Part shown: positions 1-6,997 of the stretch, piece by piece
Position numbering within the stretch: position 1 is the first letter of the stretch
How the letters are laid out: each line of letters opens with the position of its first letter
Assembly (NCBI GenBank): GCA_934621705.1
Contig: CAKTUP010000022.1
Span: 1 to 18,242 of the forward strand
Origin: an uncultured Petrimonas sp.
Lineage (GTDB): Bacteria > Bacteroidota > Bacteroidia > Bacteroidales > Dysgonomonadaceae
DNA: 18,242 nucleotides
Direction: 5' to 3'
Notes under the pieces: generated by a model
Told to the model about the DNA's origin: nothing
The model's database searches: none
The model's input: the letters and a program-made list of their open reading frames with translations, nothing else
Translations under genes and position numbers: made by a program

Positions 1-8
1 CGTAAATA

Positions 9-59
9 TAAAATCGTAATTCGTAAATCTCTAAGCCCCCTTTAGGGGGTTGGGGGTGG
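9..59. repeat. Bacteroidetes-type micro-repeat with CCCCC/GGGGG hairpin
   Basis: The left edge holds near-repeats of CGTAAAT/CGTAATT, then a short hairpin (CCCCC, loop TTTA, GGGGG, extended by a G.T and an A-T pair) and a G-rich stretch. Similar G-rich/CCCCC elements are scattered between Bacteroidetes genes (from memory, not searched). No T-run follows the hairpin on either strand, so it is a poor intrinsic terminator. The element overlaps the last codons and the stop of the minus-strand ubiE gene. It may continue left of the window. Confidence 0.55.
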
Positions 60-797
60 GCATTTTTCCGCAATATACAACGTCGTAATTCCCAGCGTAA
101 ACCGCCGCAGGCGAATGTTCGTGAAGCCGTTTTTCTTAAGAATCAGCATCATTTCCCTGCCTTGCGGAAACGCGGCGATGGATTCGGGCAGGTATTCGTA
201 GGCGCGCTTTTCGGTCGCCATCGTGTCGGATAAAACGGGCATAACATACTTGGTGTAAAGCGCGTAAAGTTCTTTCATCGGTGCAGTTTCCGGGGTGGTA
301 AGCTCGATGAAAAGAAAAACACCGCCGGGTTTGAGAACACGCAATACTTCGGTGAAACTTTTATCGATATCTTCGAAATTCCGGATGCCAAAAGCGCCGG
401 TTACGGCATTAAATGTTTCGTCGGGGAAGGAAAGCTCCGCGGAATCCTGCCGCTCAAACGTGATGATGTTCTCTAAACCTTTTCGTTTCACTTTCTCTCT
501 GCCCACCGCCATCATTCCTTCGGAAATATCGATCCCGATAATGCGTTTGGGTTTGAGTATCTTCTGTGCCAGAATGGCAAAATCGCCTGTTCCGGTGGCA
601 ATATCCAGCATATATTCGGGCTGGTAGGGTTTCAGCGCTTTGATGGATTCTTTGCGCCAGTAATCATCTACTCCCAGTGAAAGGAGCCCGTTTAATCGGT
701 CGTAATTGGGTGCAATTTCGTCGAACATGGCTTCCACCTGCTTTTTTTTGGATTTATCCGTTCCGTATGGATTAACTTTTTCTACTTTATAGGTCAT
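42..797 (-). CDS. ubiE: UbiE/MenG demethylmenaquinone C-methyltransferase
   Basis: SAM-dependent methyltransferase of 251 residues that methylates the ring of demethylmenaquinone in the last step of menaquinone synthesis. In an anaerobic Bacteroidales host the menaquinone role (MenG) is more likely than the ubiquinone role. UbiE hallmarks are visible: MFDEIAPNYDRLN near residues 24-36, SAM motif I LDIATGTGDFA at 64-74, GAFGIRNFED near 134-143 and LRVLKPGG at 152-159. The start at 797 gives a normal N-terminus. The expected end is near YIAEK, but the frame runs on for CPPPTP, six residues encoded by the micro-repeat at 9-59, which also supplies the TAA stop. The gene follows purC by 95 bp of repeat-containing spacer with no TAnnTTTG promoter seen, so cotranscription from upstream is likely. 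From memory, the order phoH-purC-ubiE followed by aroE is common in Bacteroidales, so aroE may lie just left of the window. Confidence 0.95.
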   Translation of the reverse strand: MTYKVEKVNPYGTDKSKKKQVEAMFDEIAPNYDRLNGLLSLGVDDYWRKESIKALKPYQPEYMLDIATGTGDFAILAQKILKPKRIIGIDISEGMMAVGREKVKRKGLENIITFERQDSAELSFPDETFNAVTGAFGIRNFEDIDKSFTEVLRVLKPGGVFLFIELTTPETAPMKELYALYTKYVMPVLSDTMATEKRAYEYLPESIAAFPQGREMMLILKKNGFTNIRLRRFTLGITTLYIAEKCPPPTP

Positions 798-811
798 AAT
801 TGTTGACTTTT

Positions 812-901
812 GGCTGTTAGCATTTAGCTGTTAGCTTATTGTTTTTTACATTCTATTTTTTCTGAAATCTTCTCTTTGCCAATAGCTAATAGCTAATGGC
901 C
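812..901. repeat. Inverted pair of TTAGC-type 24-mers between ubiE and purC
   Basis: The arm at 812-835 is related to the reverse complement of the arm at 878-901 (18 of 24 positions by hand). Each arm has internal TTAGC/TAGCT repeats. A T-rich 42-nt spacer separates them. The right arm covers the last codon and TAG stop of purC. The left arm lies 15 bp upstream of the ubiE start. Such TTAGC micro-repeats are widespread in Bacteroidetes intergenic DNA (recollection). A long-loop stem in the purC-ubiE message is possible. Confidence 0.6.
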
Positions 902-1846
902 AACTGCCGATTTCAAATACTCCTTTACATTCTTCTCAATTCTCGCTTCCAGATCTTTTGCATCGGCTTTTACGAACGGTTCGCCTACAATTTTTTCGTA
1001 CAACTCGATGTAGCGTTCCGATACGCTGTTGCAGTATGCTTCGGTCATTTCGGGAACTTGTTGTTCTTCCTGTCCTTGAAATCCATTATCCATCAACCAT
1101 TTGCGAACGAATTCTTTGGAGAGTTGTTTTTGTTCTTCGCCTTTTTCGAAACGTTCTTTGTAGCCTTCGCTGTAGAAATAACGCGATGAATCGGGCGTAT
1201 GAATTTCGTCGATTAGGTAGATTTTACCGTCTTTTTTACCGAATTCGTATTTGGTGTCTACGAGAATCAATCCTTTTTCGGCAGCCATTTCGGTTCCGCG
1301 TTGGAAAAGAGCGTACGTATATTTTTCCAACTGCTCGTAATCTTCTTTCGAAACTAAGCCTTGGGCGATGATTTCTTCGCGCGAAATGTTTTCGTCGTGT
1401 CCTTCATCGGCTTTTGTGGTGGGCGTGATGAGCGGCGTGTCGAACTTCTGGTTTTCGCGCATACCTTCGGGCAGCGGCAATCCGCAAAGAGTGCGTGCGC
1501 CTTTCTTGTACTCGCGCCACGCGCTTCCGGTGATGTATCCGCGGATAACCATTTCCACTTTAAACGATTCGCAGCGCACACCTACGGTAACCATCGGGTC
1601 GGGAGACGCCTGTTTCCAGTTGGGAACGATATCGGCAGTGGCATCGAGAAATTTAGCAGCAATTTGATTGAGAACCTGTCCTTTGTAAGGAATGCCTTCG
1701 GGCAAAATCACGTCGAACGCCGAGATGCGGTCGGTAGCAATCATAACTAACGTATCGTTTCCGATGCTGTACACATCGCGCACTTTTCCGTGATAAACGT
1801 GGGTTTGGTTGGGGAAGTTGTAGTTGGTATTTGTGAGAGCGTTCAT
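893..1846 (-). CDS. purC: PurC, SAICAR synthetase
   Basis: Phosphoribosylaminoimidazole-succinocarboxamide synthase, a cytosolic enzyme that joins CAIR and aspartate with ATP in purine synthesis. It has 317 residues, the length usual for the longer Bacteroidetes form. Family motifs: HGKVRDVY at 19-26, [20 protein letters not shown] at 37-56, [10 protein letters not shown] in the middle, and DTKYEFG followed by [12 protein letters not shown] around residues 197-219. The start at 1846 is preceded by an A-rich stretch without a clear Shine-Dalgarno site, normal for Bacteroidetes. It sits 89 bp after phoH on the same strand with no recognisable -7 element, so it is probably in the phoH transcript. 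The TAG stop lies inside a TTAGC micro-repeat, so the final residues (GH) may be repeat-derived. Confidence 0.97.
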   Translation of the reverse strand: MNALTNTNYNFPNQTHVYHGKVRDVYSIGNDTLVMIATDRISAFDVILPEGIPYKGQVLNQIAAKFLDATADIVPNWKQASPDPMVTVGVRCESFKVEMVIRGYITGSAWREYKKGARTLCGLPLPEGMRENQKFDTPLITPTTKADEGHDENISREEIIAQGLVSKEDYEQLEKYTYALFQRGTEMAAEKGLILVDTKYEFGKKDGKIYLIDEIHTPDSSRYFYSEGYKERFEKGEEQKQLSKEFVRKWLMDNGFQGQEEQQVPEMTEAYCNSVSERYIELYEKIVGEPFVKADAKDLEARIEKNVKEYLKSAVGH

Positions 1847-1902
1847 ATATTATTTTTGTTTTTATTTTGTCCTGTCTTTTAGGCAGTTGTTTGTCCCATT
1901 TT

Positions 1903-1919
1903 GGCAACAGCTTGTTGCC
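1903..1919 (-). other. 7-bp hairpin between phoH and purC
   Basis: GGCAACA, a 3-nt loop, then TGTTGCC forms a perfect inverted repeat about 20 bp after the phoH stop in the minus-strand message. It is followed by AAAATGG, not a T-run, so it is not a convincing terminator. It could be a processing or stabilising stem between phoH and purC. A weaker 5-bp stem (CTGTC/GGCAG, one wobble) lies at about 1872-1886. Confidence 0.4.
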
Positions 1920-1935
1920 GCATTTATTTATCTTT

Positions 1936-2910
1936 TTAATCATTCACTACTTTTCGTTTCACTTTTGGAGTGTCTTCCGGCACCTCCTTCTCATACGCTT
2001 CCACAATCCGTTGTACCAATTTGTGGCGGACGATGTCTTTTTTGTTAAATTCCACTGTGGAAATTCCTTTTATTCCTTTTAATAACCGCATGGAATGTAT
2101 CAATCCCGATTGTTGCGATGGCGGTAAATCGATTTGCGTGACGTCGCCCGTCACAATCATTTTTCCGTTCATTCCCAATCGGGTAAGAAACATTTTTATC
2201 TGCGGTTTGGTGGTGTTTTGCGCTTCGTCGAGAATGATGACAGCGTCATTCAGCGTGCGGCCGCGCATAAAAGCCAGCGGCGCAATTTGGATGATTTTGT
2301 TCTCGATATATTCTTTCAGTTTCAGCGGCGGGACCATATCTTCCAGCGCATCGTAGAGCGGTTGGAGATAGGGATCGATTTTCTCTTTCATATCGCCCGG
2401 CAGGAAACCGAGCTTTTCTCCCGCTTCCACAGCCGGACGGCTTAAAATAATTTTACGAACTTGTTTGGTTTTTAGCGCCCGAACGGCCAACGCGATAGCG
2501 GTGTATGTTTTCCCCGATCCGGCCGGCCCGATGGCGAAAACCAGGTCGTTATCATCGAACGCTTCCACCAGTTTTTTCTGATTGGCGGTGCGCGCTAAAA
2601 TCGGTTTGCCGTTGAGTCCGTGAATGATGAGATTGTCTTGATTCACAACCGTGGGCGCTTTTCCTTTCACGATATCCAGAATATCTTCTTCCTTCAGCAC
2701 GTTCATTTCGATACTGAACTTCTCCAGTTCGTGAATTTTTTCTTCGAAAACGGCCAGCTCTTCTTCGTCGCCGATCACTTTGATAACGTTTCCGCGAGCC
2801 ACGATGCGAAGTTTCGGGAACAACGTTTTCAGCAACTGGATGTTGCTGTTGTTTATTCCGAAAAACACCACCGGATCTACATTTTCTAAAATTATGATTC
2901 GCTCAATCAT
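1936..2910 (-). CDS. phoH: PhoH-family ATPase
   Basis: PhoH-like P-loop ATPase/putative helicase of 324 residues, cytosolic. The N-terminal about 110 residues form a small KH-like region (IRVxARGNxIKVIGDEEE type, here near residues 34-51). The ATPase core follows with Walker A GPAGSGKT at 128-135, RPAVEAGEKLGFLPG near 158-171, Walker B VIILDEAQ at 224-231 and a VTGDVTQIDLP motif C-terminally. Family members have been linked to RNA metabolism, but the cellular role here is not determined by the sequence. The ATG overlaps the stop of the upstream amidophosphoribosyltransferase gene as ATGA, so translation is probably coupled. purC follows after 89 bp. Confidence 0.93.
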   Translation of the reverse strand: MIERIIILENVDPVVFFGINNSNIQLLKTLFPKLRIVARGNVIKVIGDEEELAVFEEKIHELEKFSIEMNVLKEEDILDIVKGKAPTVVNQDNLIIHGLNGKPILARTANQKKLVEAFDDNDLVFAIGPAGSGKTYTAIALAVRALKTKQVRKIILSRPAVEAGEKLGFLPGDMKEKIDPYLQPLYDALEDMVPPLKLKEYIENKIIQIAPLAFMRGRTLNDAVIILDEAQNTTKPQIKMFLTRLGMNGKMIVTGDVTQIDLPPSQQSGLIHSMRLLKGIKGISTVEFNKKDIVRHKLVQRIVEAYEKEVPEDTPKVKRKVVND

Positions 2911-4835
2911 CCGCCGTTTTTTGCAAAATTCAATGAATATTGGTACACTTTATTTTCCTGTCCTTCTACGTAATTAATAAACGCGTTATTGACCAATCTG
3001 TTCCCGCCGGGAGTGGGATAATCGCCCGAGAAATACCAATCGCCGTTGTTGTTCGGGCAGGCTTTGTGCAAGTCTTCGATAGTCTGGAACACGATTTTTA
3101 CTTCGGCTTTTATATCTTTTCCGGTAAGCATTTGGGCTATTTTATCCGAAATTTCTTCGTCGGTAAACGGCGCATAAATTTCTTTCACGTAGTTCACCAT
3201 CTCTTCTTTTTTCTTCCGGCTTTGCGCCACGCATTTCTCGTACACGTTTTCTATAACGTGCTGCATTCCGCGTTCCTTCAACAGTTCGATGGCTGCTTTG
3301 AAGGCGATAAATTCGCTCATCCGCGACATATCGATACCGTAGCAATCGGGATAACGGATTTGCGGCGATGACGAAACAATGACGATTTTCTTCGGGTCTA
3401 ACCGGTCAAGAATTTTGAAAATACTTTGCTTGAGCGTTGTTCCGCGAACGATGCTGTCGTCGATAATAACCAGTGTATCCTTTCCACGCTTCAACGATCC
3501 GTACGTAACATCGTAAACGTGTGCCGCCAAATCGTTTCGCGATTTTCCCTGCGCGATAAACGTGCGCAGCTTTATGTCTTTTATCGCCACTTTTTCCGAA
3601 CGCACGCGTTTGGCGAGAATGGCTTCGACTTCGTCGGGAGTAAGTTGTTCGCGTTTATCGAGCAACTCCACCGCTTTGTTGTGGTTGAAATGCTTTTCCA
3701 ATCCTTCCAGCATCCCGAAATAAGCCACTTCGGCCGTGTTGGGAATGAACGAAAAAACGGTGTTGTCGAAATCGTTGTCTATAGTTTCAACAATTCCGGG
3801 AACGAGAAGTTCGCCCAACTTTTTCCGTTCGCGGTAAATATCGTAATCCGACCCGCGCGAAAAATAGATTCGTTCGAACGAGCAGGGCGTTATTTTTTCT
3901 TTCTTTTCAAGAATCTGTGAAAGCGAAATCGCACCGTTTTTCTTCACGATAAACGCTTGTCCGGGTTGAATTTCGTGAACATCGTCTTTTTTCAGATTGA
4001 AAGCCGTTTGAATTACCGGGCGTTCCGATGCCACAACCGCCACTTCATCGTCGTAATAATAAAAAGCCGAGCGGATTCCCCACGGATCGCGCAGCGTGAA
4101 CGTGTCGCCGCAACCGATAAGGCCGCAAAGTGCGTAACCGCCGTCCCACAGCTCGCTGGCGCGTTTCAGAAGAAACGGGATATCGAGTTTTTCTTCAATC
4201 AAATGGCTCACTTGCTGGCCGTTCAGATTCGATTTTTCTAATTTGTCGTATTGATATTGCACTTCGCGGTCGAGATAATGCCCGAACGACTCCAGCATCA
4301 CAAACGTATCGGCATAATCGCGCGGATGCTGTCCTTCCGAAAGCAATTGCTCAAACATTTCATCCACATTCGTCATATTGAAGTTTCCGGCCAGCGCCAA
4401 ACTGCGCGATGCCCAGTTGTTGCGTCGCAACAGCGGATGCACGTACGTTAACCCGCTTTTTCCGGTGGTGCTGTAGCGCAAATGCCCGATAAACAGTTCG
4501 GAAGCAAATGGAACCGAACGTTTTACGAATTCTATATCGTTGAGTTGTTGGGGAGTGAAATCCTTGAAAGAATCGTGTACTTTTCCGAAAATCTCCGAAA
4601 TAGCGCCCGAACCCAGCGCTCTTTCCCTGAAAATAAATTCGTTGCCGGGTGCCGCTTCCAGTTTTACCGCGCCCAAACCGGCGCCTTCCTGTCCGCGGTT
4701 ATGCTGTTTTTCCATCAGCAAATACAGCTTATCCAAGCCGTACTGCCAGGTTCCGTATTTTTTGTAGTAATAATCGAGGGGTTTTAGTAGGCGGATCATC
4801 GCGATACCGCATTCGTGCTTGATGATGTCAGTCAT
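2907..4835 (-). CDS. Amidophosphoribosyltransferase family protein (long Bacteroidetes form)
   Basis: Class II glutamine amidotransferase fused to a PRPP-binding phosphoribosyltransferase domain, the architecture of PurF, which makes 5-phosphoribosylamine from PRPP and glutamine. The N-terminus is MTDIIKHECGIA. Cys9 fits the catalytic nucleophile exposed after removal of a short propeptide, as in Bacillus PurF. RGQEGAG is at 47-53. The PRPP motif IIDDSIVRGTT lies near 455-466, followed by SSSPQIRYPDCYGIDM. At 642 residues it is well above the roughly 470-500 of standard PurF, with extra sequence in both domains and a tail ending in GGNRLVNNAFINYVEG. From memory, many Bacteroidetes encode this form besides a shorter PurF, so it may be a paralogue, and I leave the symbol blank. 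It heads the leftward operon and has a TAAATTTG promoter element 27-34 bp upstream. Confidence 0.88.
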   Translation of the reverse strand: MTDIIKHECGIAMIRLLKPLDYYYKKYGTWQYGLDKLYLLMEKQHNRGQEGAGLGAVKLEAAPGNEFIFRERALGSGAISEIFGKVHDSFKDFTPQQLNDIEFVKRSVPFASELFIGHLRYSTTGKSGLTYVHPLLRRNNWASRSLALAGNFNMTNVDEMFEQLLSEGQHPRDYADTFVMLESFGHYLDREVQYQYDKLEKSNLNGQQVSHLIEEKLDIPFLLKRASELWDGGYALCGLIGCGDTFTLRDPWGIRSAFYYYDDEVAVVASERPVIQTAFNLKKDDVHEIQPGQAFIVKKNGAISLSQILEKKEKITPCSFERIYFSRGSDYDIYRERKKLGELLVPGIVETIDNDFDNTVFSFIPNTAEVAYFGMLEGLEKHFNHNKAVELLDKREQLTPDEVEAILAKRVRSEKVAIKDIKLRTFIAQGKSRNDLAAHVYDVTYGSLKRGKDTLVIIDDSIVRGTTLKQSIFKILDRLDPKKIVIVSSSPQIRYPDCYGIDMSRMSEFIAFKAAIELLKERGMQHVIENVYEKCVAQSRKKKEEMVNYVKEIYAPFTDEEISDKIAQMLTGKDIKAEVKIVFQTIEDLHKACPNNNGDWYFSGDYPTPGGNRLVNNAFINYVEGQENKVYQYSLNFAKNGG

Positions 4836-4861
4836 TGATAAACCTTTCTGTAATTAAGGTG

Positions 4862-4869
4862 CAAATTTA
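4862..4869 (-). promoter_or_regulatory. -7 element (TAAATTTG) for the amidophosphoribosyltransferase operon
   Basis: On the minus strand TAAATTTG matches the Bacteroidetes -7 consensus TAnnTTTG exactly. It predicts a start near 4855 and a leader of about 20 nt before the ATG at 4835. No clear -33 TTTG is visible at the usual 19-21 bp distance. It is back to back with the dgt promoter. Confidence 0.6.
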
Positions 4870-4966
4870 CGCCTATTTGGGGGAAAATAACAGCATTTGA
4901 GGTTAATTTTTGTATTTTCGTTGATGAGGCAGGGCATGTCGCGTTTTTACTCCACAAACTTTGTTT

Positions 4967-4974
4967 TATCTTTG
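4967..4974 (+). promoter_or_regulatory. -7 element (TATCTTTG) for dgt
   Basis: TATCTTTG is an exact TAnnTTTG match, with a weak T-rich -33 region near 4944-4948. It predicts transcription starting near 4981. This places the upstream in-frame TTG (4961) and ATG (4976) codons before the transcript and argues for a dgt start at 4985, 4994 or 4997. The 15-mer TTGTTTTATCTTTGT here also occurs at the promoter of the PIN toxin operon (11278-11292). Confidence 0.65.
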
Positions 4975-4993
4975 TATGGCAAGAATGAATAGT

Positions 4994-6325
4994 ATGATGA
5001 ATTGGGAACGATTGTTGTCTTCGAAGCGTTTCGGGATGGAAGAATACCACACCGAAAATAAACACGACCGCACTGAGTATCAGCGCGATTACGATAGGTT
5101 GATTTTTTCGTCGCCTTTTAGGCGATTGCAGAATAAAACGCAGGTTTTTCCGCTTCCGGGCAGTATTTTTGTGCATAACCGATTGACGCATAGTTTGGAA
5201 GTTTCGAGCGTAGGACGTTCGTTGGGCGAAAATATCGGTCGTGAGCTTCGCTTGAAGTATCCGGATTCGCCGGCGCACTTCGAAGAAATGGGTTCGATTG
5301 TTTCGGCCGCTTGCCTGGCACACGATTTGGGAAATCCGCCGTTCGGACATTCGGGCGAAAAAGCCATTTCTACTTTCTTCTCCGAAGGAAAAGGGCAGGA
5401 ATTGCGTGAGCAAATAGAAAAAGAAGGCGGAAGATGGACCGATTTTACTTGTTTTGAAGGAAATGCCAATGCCGTCCGCTTGCTGATGCATCAATTCAAA
5501 GGCCGTCGCAGGGGCGGATTTGCGCTCACGTATTCCACGTTGGCTTCCATCGTGAAATATCCATATTCATCGGAGTTGAGCGGCGGGAAAAATAAATTCG
5601 GATTTTTTGCATCTGAAGAAAACGATTACAAAATTATTGCCGATGAACTCGGTATTCCACAAATAGAACAGAATCCGGCTCGATTTGTCCGGTATCCGCT
5701 GGTTTATCTGGTGGAAGCCGCCGACGATATCTGCTATCAGATAATGGATATTGAAGACGCGCACAAACTGCATTTGATATCGGCGGAAAAAGCCAAAGAA
5801 CTTTTTCTCGATTTTTTTGAAGACGAAAAACGGCAGCGCAGAATCGATAATTTGAATTTCGTGAGCGATATTAACGAACAAATTGCTTATTTGCGCGCCA
5901 GCGTTATCGGATTGTTGGTAAACGAATGTTCGCAGGCATTTTTGCGGAACGAAGAGAAAATCTTGTCGGGAGAATTTAGCGGCGCGTTAATTAAGAATAT
6001 TTCGGAAAAAGCGCAAAAAGCGTATGCAATTTGCTCCGATTTTGCCGTTCAACATATTTATTTGTCAAAAGATGTACTCGATATTGAGTTGGCCGGCTAT
6101 CGAATTATCGGTTTTTTACTCGAAAAACTAACAAATGCCATCCAAACCCCTAATCATACTTATTCTAAATTACTGCTGGAGCGAATTCCCGAACAATATG
6201 ATCCCAACTCTGGCGATTTATACTCTAAAGTGCAGTCAATCATCGACTACGTATCCGGAATGACCGACGTTTACGCGCTCGATCTGTACCGAAAAATCAC
6301 CGGAATGGGACTTCCGACGATATAA
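4994..6325 (+). CDS. dgt: Dgt, deoxyguanosinetriphosphate triphosphohydrolase
   Basis: HD-domain dNTP triphosphohydrolase that splits dGTP (or other dNTPs) into deoxynucleoside and tripolyphosphate. It is cytosolic and acts in dNTP pool control. With the start at 4994 it has 443 residues, usual for the family. Motifs: FQRDY-type segment YQRDYDRLIFSSPFRRLQ at about 29-46, VHNRLTHSLEV with the first HD histidine at about 66, and the metal-binding AHDLGNPPFGHSGE with His-Asp at about 110-111. A distal YLVEAADDICYQIMDIEDAH segment contains the last HD aspartate. The frame is open back to 4961, but those upstream starts lie in or before the promoter. MMNWERLLSS or MNWERLLSS is the typical N-terminus of Bacteroidetes homologues. 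It is divergent from the amidophosphoribosyltransferase operon and is followed by AT-rich DNA and a strong terminator 130 bp downstream. Confidence 0.94.
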   Translation: MMNWERLLSSKRFGMEEYHTENKHDRTEYQRDYDRLIFSSPFRRLQNKTQVFPLPGSIFVHNRLTHSLEVSSVGRSLGENIGRELRLKYPDSPAHFEEMGSIVSAACLAHDLGNPPFGHSGEKAISTFFSEGKGQELREQIEKEGGRWTDFTCFEGNANAVRLLMHQFKGRRRGGFALTYSTLASIVKYPYSSELSGGKNKFGFFASEENDYKIIADELGIPQIEQNPARFVRYPLVYLVEAADDICYQIMDIEDAHKLHLISAEKAKELFLDFFEDEKRQRRIDNLNFVSDINEQIAYLRASVIGLLVNECSQAFLRNEEKILSGEFSGALIKNISEKAQKAYAICSDFAVQHIYLSKDVLDIELAGYRIIGFLLEKLTNAIQTPNHTYSKLLLERIPEQYDPNSGDLYSKVQSIIDYVSGMTDVYALDLYRKITGMGLPTI

Positions 6326-6379
6326 TTTTTACTTACAATTTGACAGAAAAAAATATTTTTTAATTTTTTATTGAAATTG

Positions 6380-6411
6380 TTTGGCTGTTAATTATTTCTT
6401 TTTTATATTTG
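6380..6411 (+). promoter_or_regulatory. Promoter with exact -33 TTTG and -7 TATATTTG
   Basis: TTTG at 6380-6383 and TATATTTG at 6404-6411 are separated by exactly 20 bp, an excellent match to the Bacteroidetes housekeeping promoter. It predicts a start near 6416-6418. It points at no nearby ORF: the next gene starts at 6587 and has its own -7 element, and a strong terminator lies between. Confidence 0.7.
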
Positions 6412-6416
6412 CAACG

Positions 6417-6494
6417 TGGTTTTTTCATAATAGTATTAGATTTAAGGTTAACATGTTTGGCAGGATGTCGGGAGATATCCTGCCAAAATTTTTT
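6417..6494 (+). ncRNA. Candidate orphan small RNA or detached leader
   Basis: A strong promoter at 6380-6411 and an intrinsic terminator at 6456-6494 bracket about 75-80 nt with no ORF. The 5' part (about 6417-6455) is T- and A-rich, with few stems visible, and contains GATTTAAGGTTAACA, including the palindrome GTTAAC. The 3' part is the terminator hairpin. I have an unverified recollection that a similar TTTAAGGTTAACA leader recurs before RNA-binding or cold-shock genes in Bacteroidetes. Here no such gene follows. It could be a stand-alone sRNA, an attenuated leader for the lipoprotein cassette, or a remnant. The exact 5' end is inferred. Confidence 0.45.
6456..6494 (+). terminator. Strong rho-independent terminator
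   Basis: A 14-bp stem (TTTGGCAGGATGTC paired with GATATCCTGCCAAA, one G.T pair) closes on a GGGA loop of GNRA type and is followed by A then TTTTTT at 6489-6494. The T-run is on the plus strand only, so it works rightwards. It could end dgt transcripts as well as the short RNA started near 6417. Confidence 0.85.
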
Positions 6495-6561
6495 CCGGCG
6501 TTTAATTTTCATTTTTCGGTAAAAAAATCGCGAAATATTTTTTAACCTACACAAACTTTTT

Positions 6562-6569
6562 TAATTTTG
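6562..6569 (+). promoter_or_regulatory. -7 element (TAATTTTG) for the lipoprotein cassette
   Basis: TAATTTTG is an exact TAnnTTTG match 17 bp before the ATG at 6587, giving a leader of roughly 10 nt. A T-rich segment lies at the -33 distance but no exact TTTG. It lies downstream of the terminator at 6494, so the cassette can be expressed independently of dgt and of the short RNA. Confidence 0.55.
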
Positions 6570-6586
6570 TATCAATATTTTACGTT

Positions 6587-6985
6587 ATGCGGAACAAATT
6601 ACACATTATCTTTCTAATTACTATTTCCTTTCTGCTTCTGCAATGTTCAAACGACAAGAGATTGCACCAGGAGTTGGTGAAAATGGCTCATAACCTGAAC
6701 AAATCTGCTCCGGCAGAACTTGATGACCACACCACTTTTCTGGGAGCGGACGTTACCGAAGACAATATTTTTCAGTATCGGTATCAGATAATCAACACGC
6801 CCGACCCGCAATCGATGATGCAGGCAGTGGAAGAACAAACAAGAGCCAACATAAAGGAAGCTTTCAACATGAATCCCGATTTAAAGATCTTTACGGCCAA
6901 CGATGTGAAAATCGACTACATTTACACCGATTCCGCCGGAAAAATCCTGAAAACAATACACATTACACCTAAAGATTACAAATAA
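6587..6985 (+). CDS. Small lipoprotein of unknown function
   Basis: The 132-residue product begins with a basic N-region (MRNK), a hydrophobic stretch and a lipobox LLLQC with Cys20, so it should be lipidated and envelope-anchored. The mature part is short and polar (residues 21-132). It has a helical start, then a region with VTEDNIFQYRYQI and a KIDYIYTDSAGKILKTI strand-like ending. I do not recognise a named family. It is first in a tight cassette: 12 bp before a GYF/dispanin membrane protein, then a DUF2752 protein. That linkage suggests a shared envelope function, but none can be assigned. Confidence 0.8.
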   Translation: MRNKLHIIFLITISFLLLQCSNDKRLHQELVKMAHNLNKSAPAELDDHTTFLGADVTEDNIFQYRYQIINTPDPQSMMQAVEEQTRANIKEAFNMNPDLKIFTANDVKIDYIYTDSAGKILKTIHITPKDYK

Positions 6986-6997
6986 AACTTTACAATT

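Noticed and set aside
33..52. Intrinsic terminator for ubiE
   Set aside because: The CCCCC/GGGGG stem has no following T-run in the minus-strand direction and overlaps the stop codon, so it is recorded as a repeat.
4832..5494. A 220-codon minus-strand frame
   Set aside because: It overlaps dgt antisense and the divergent promoter region, and dgt is unambiguous.
6456..6487. Hairpin with GGGA loop as a small SRP RNA
   Set aside because: It has no asymmetric internal loop or other SRP-domain features. A perfect stem followed by a T-run is explained by a terminator.
6360..6554. A 64-codon minus-strand frame
   Set aside because: It is very Lys/Ile-rich, lies antisense to the promoter-terminator region and has no family resemblance, as expected for AT-rich non-coding DNA.
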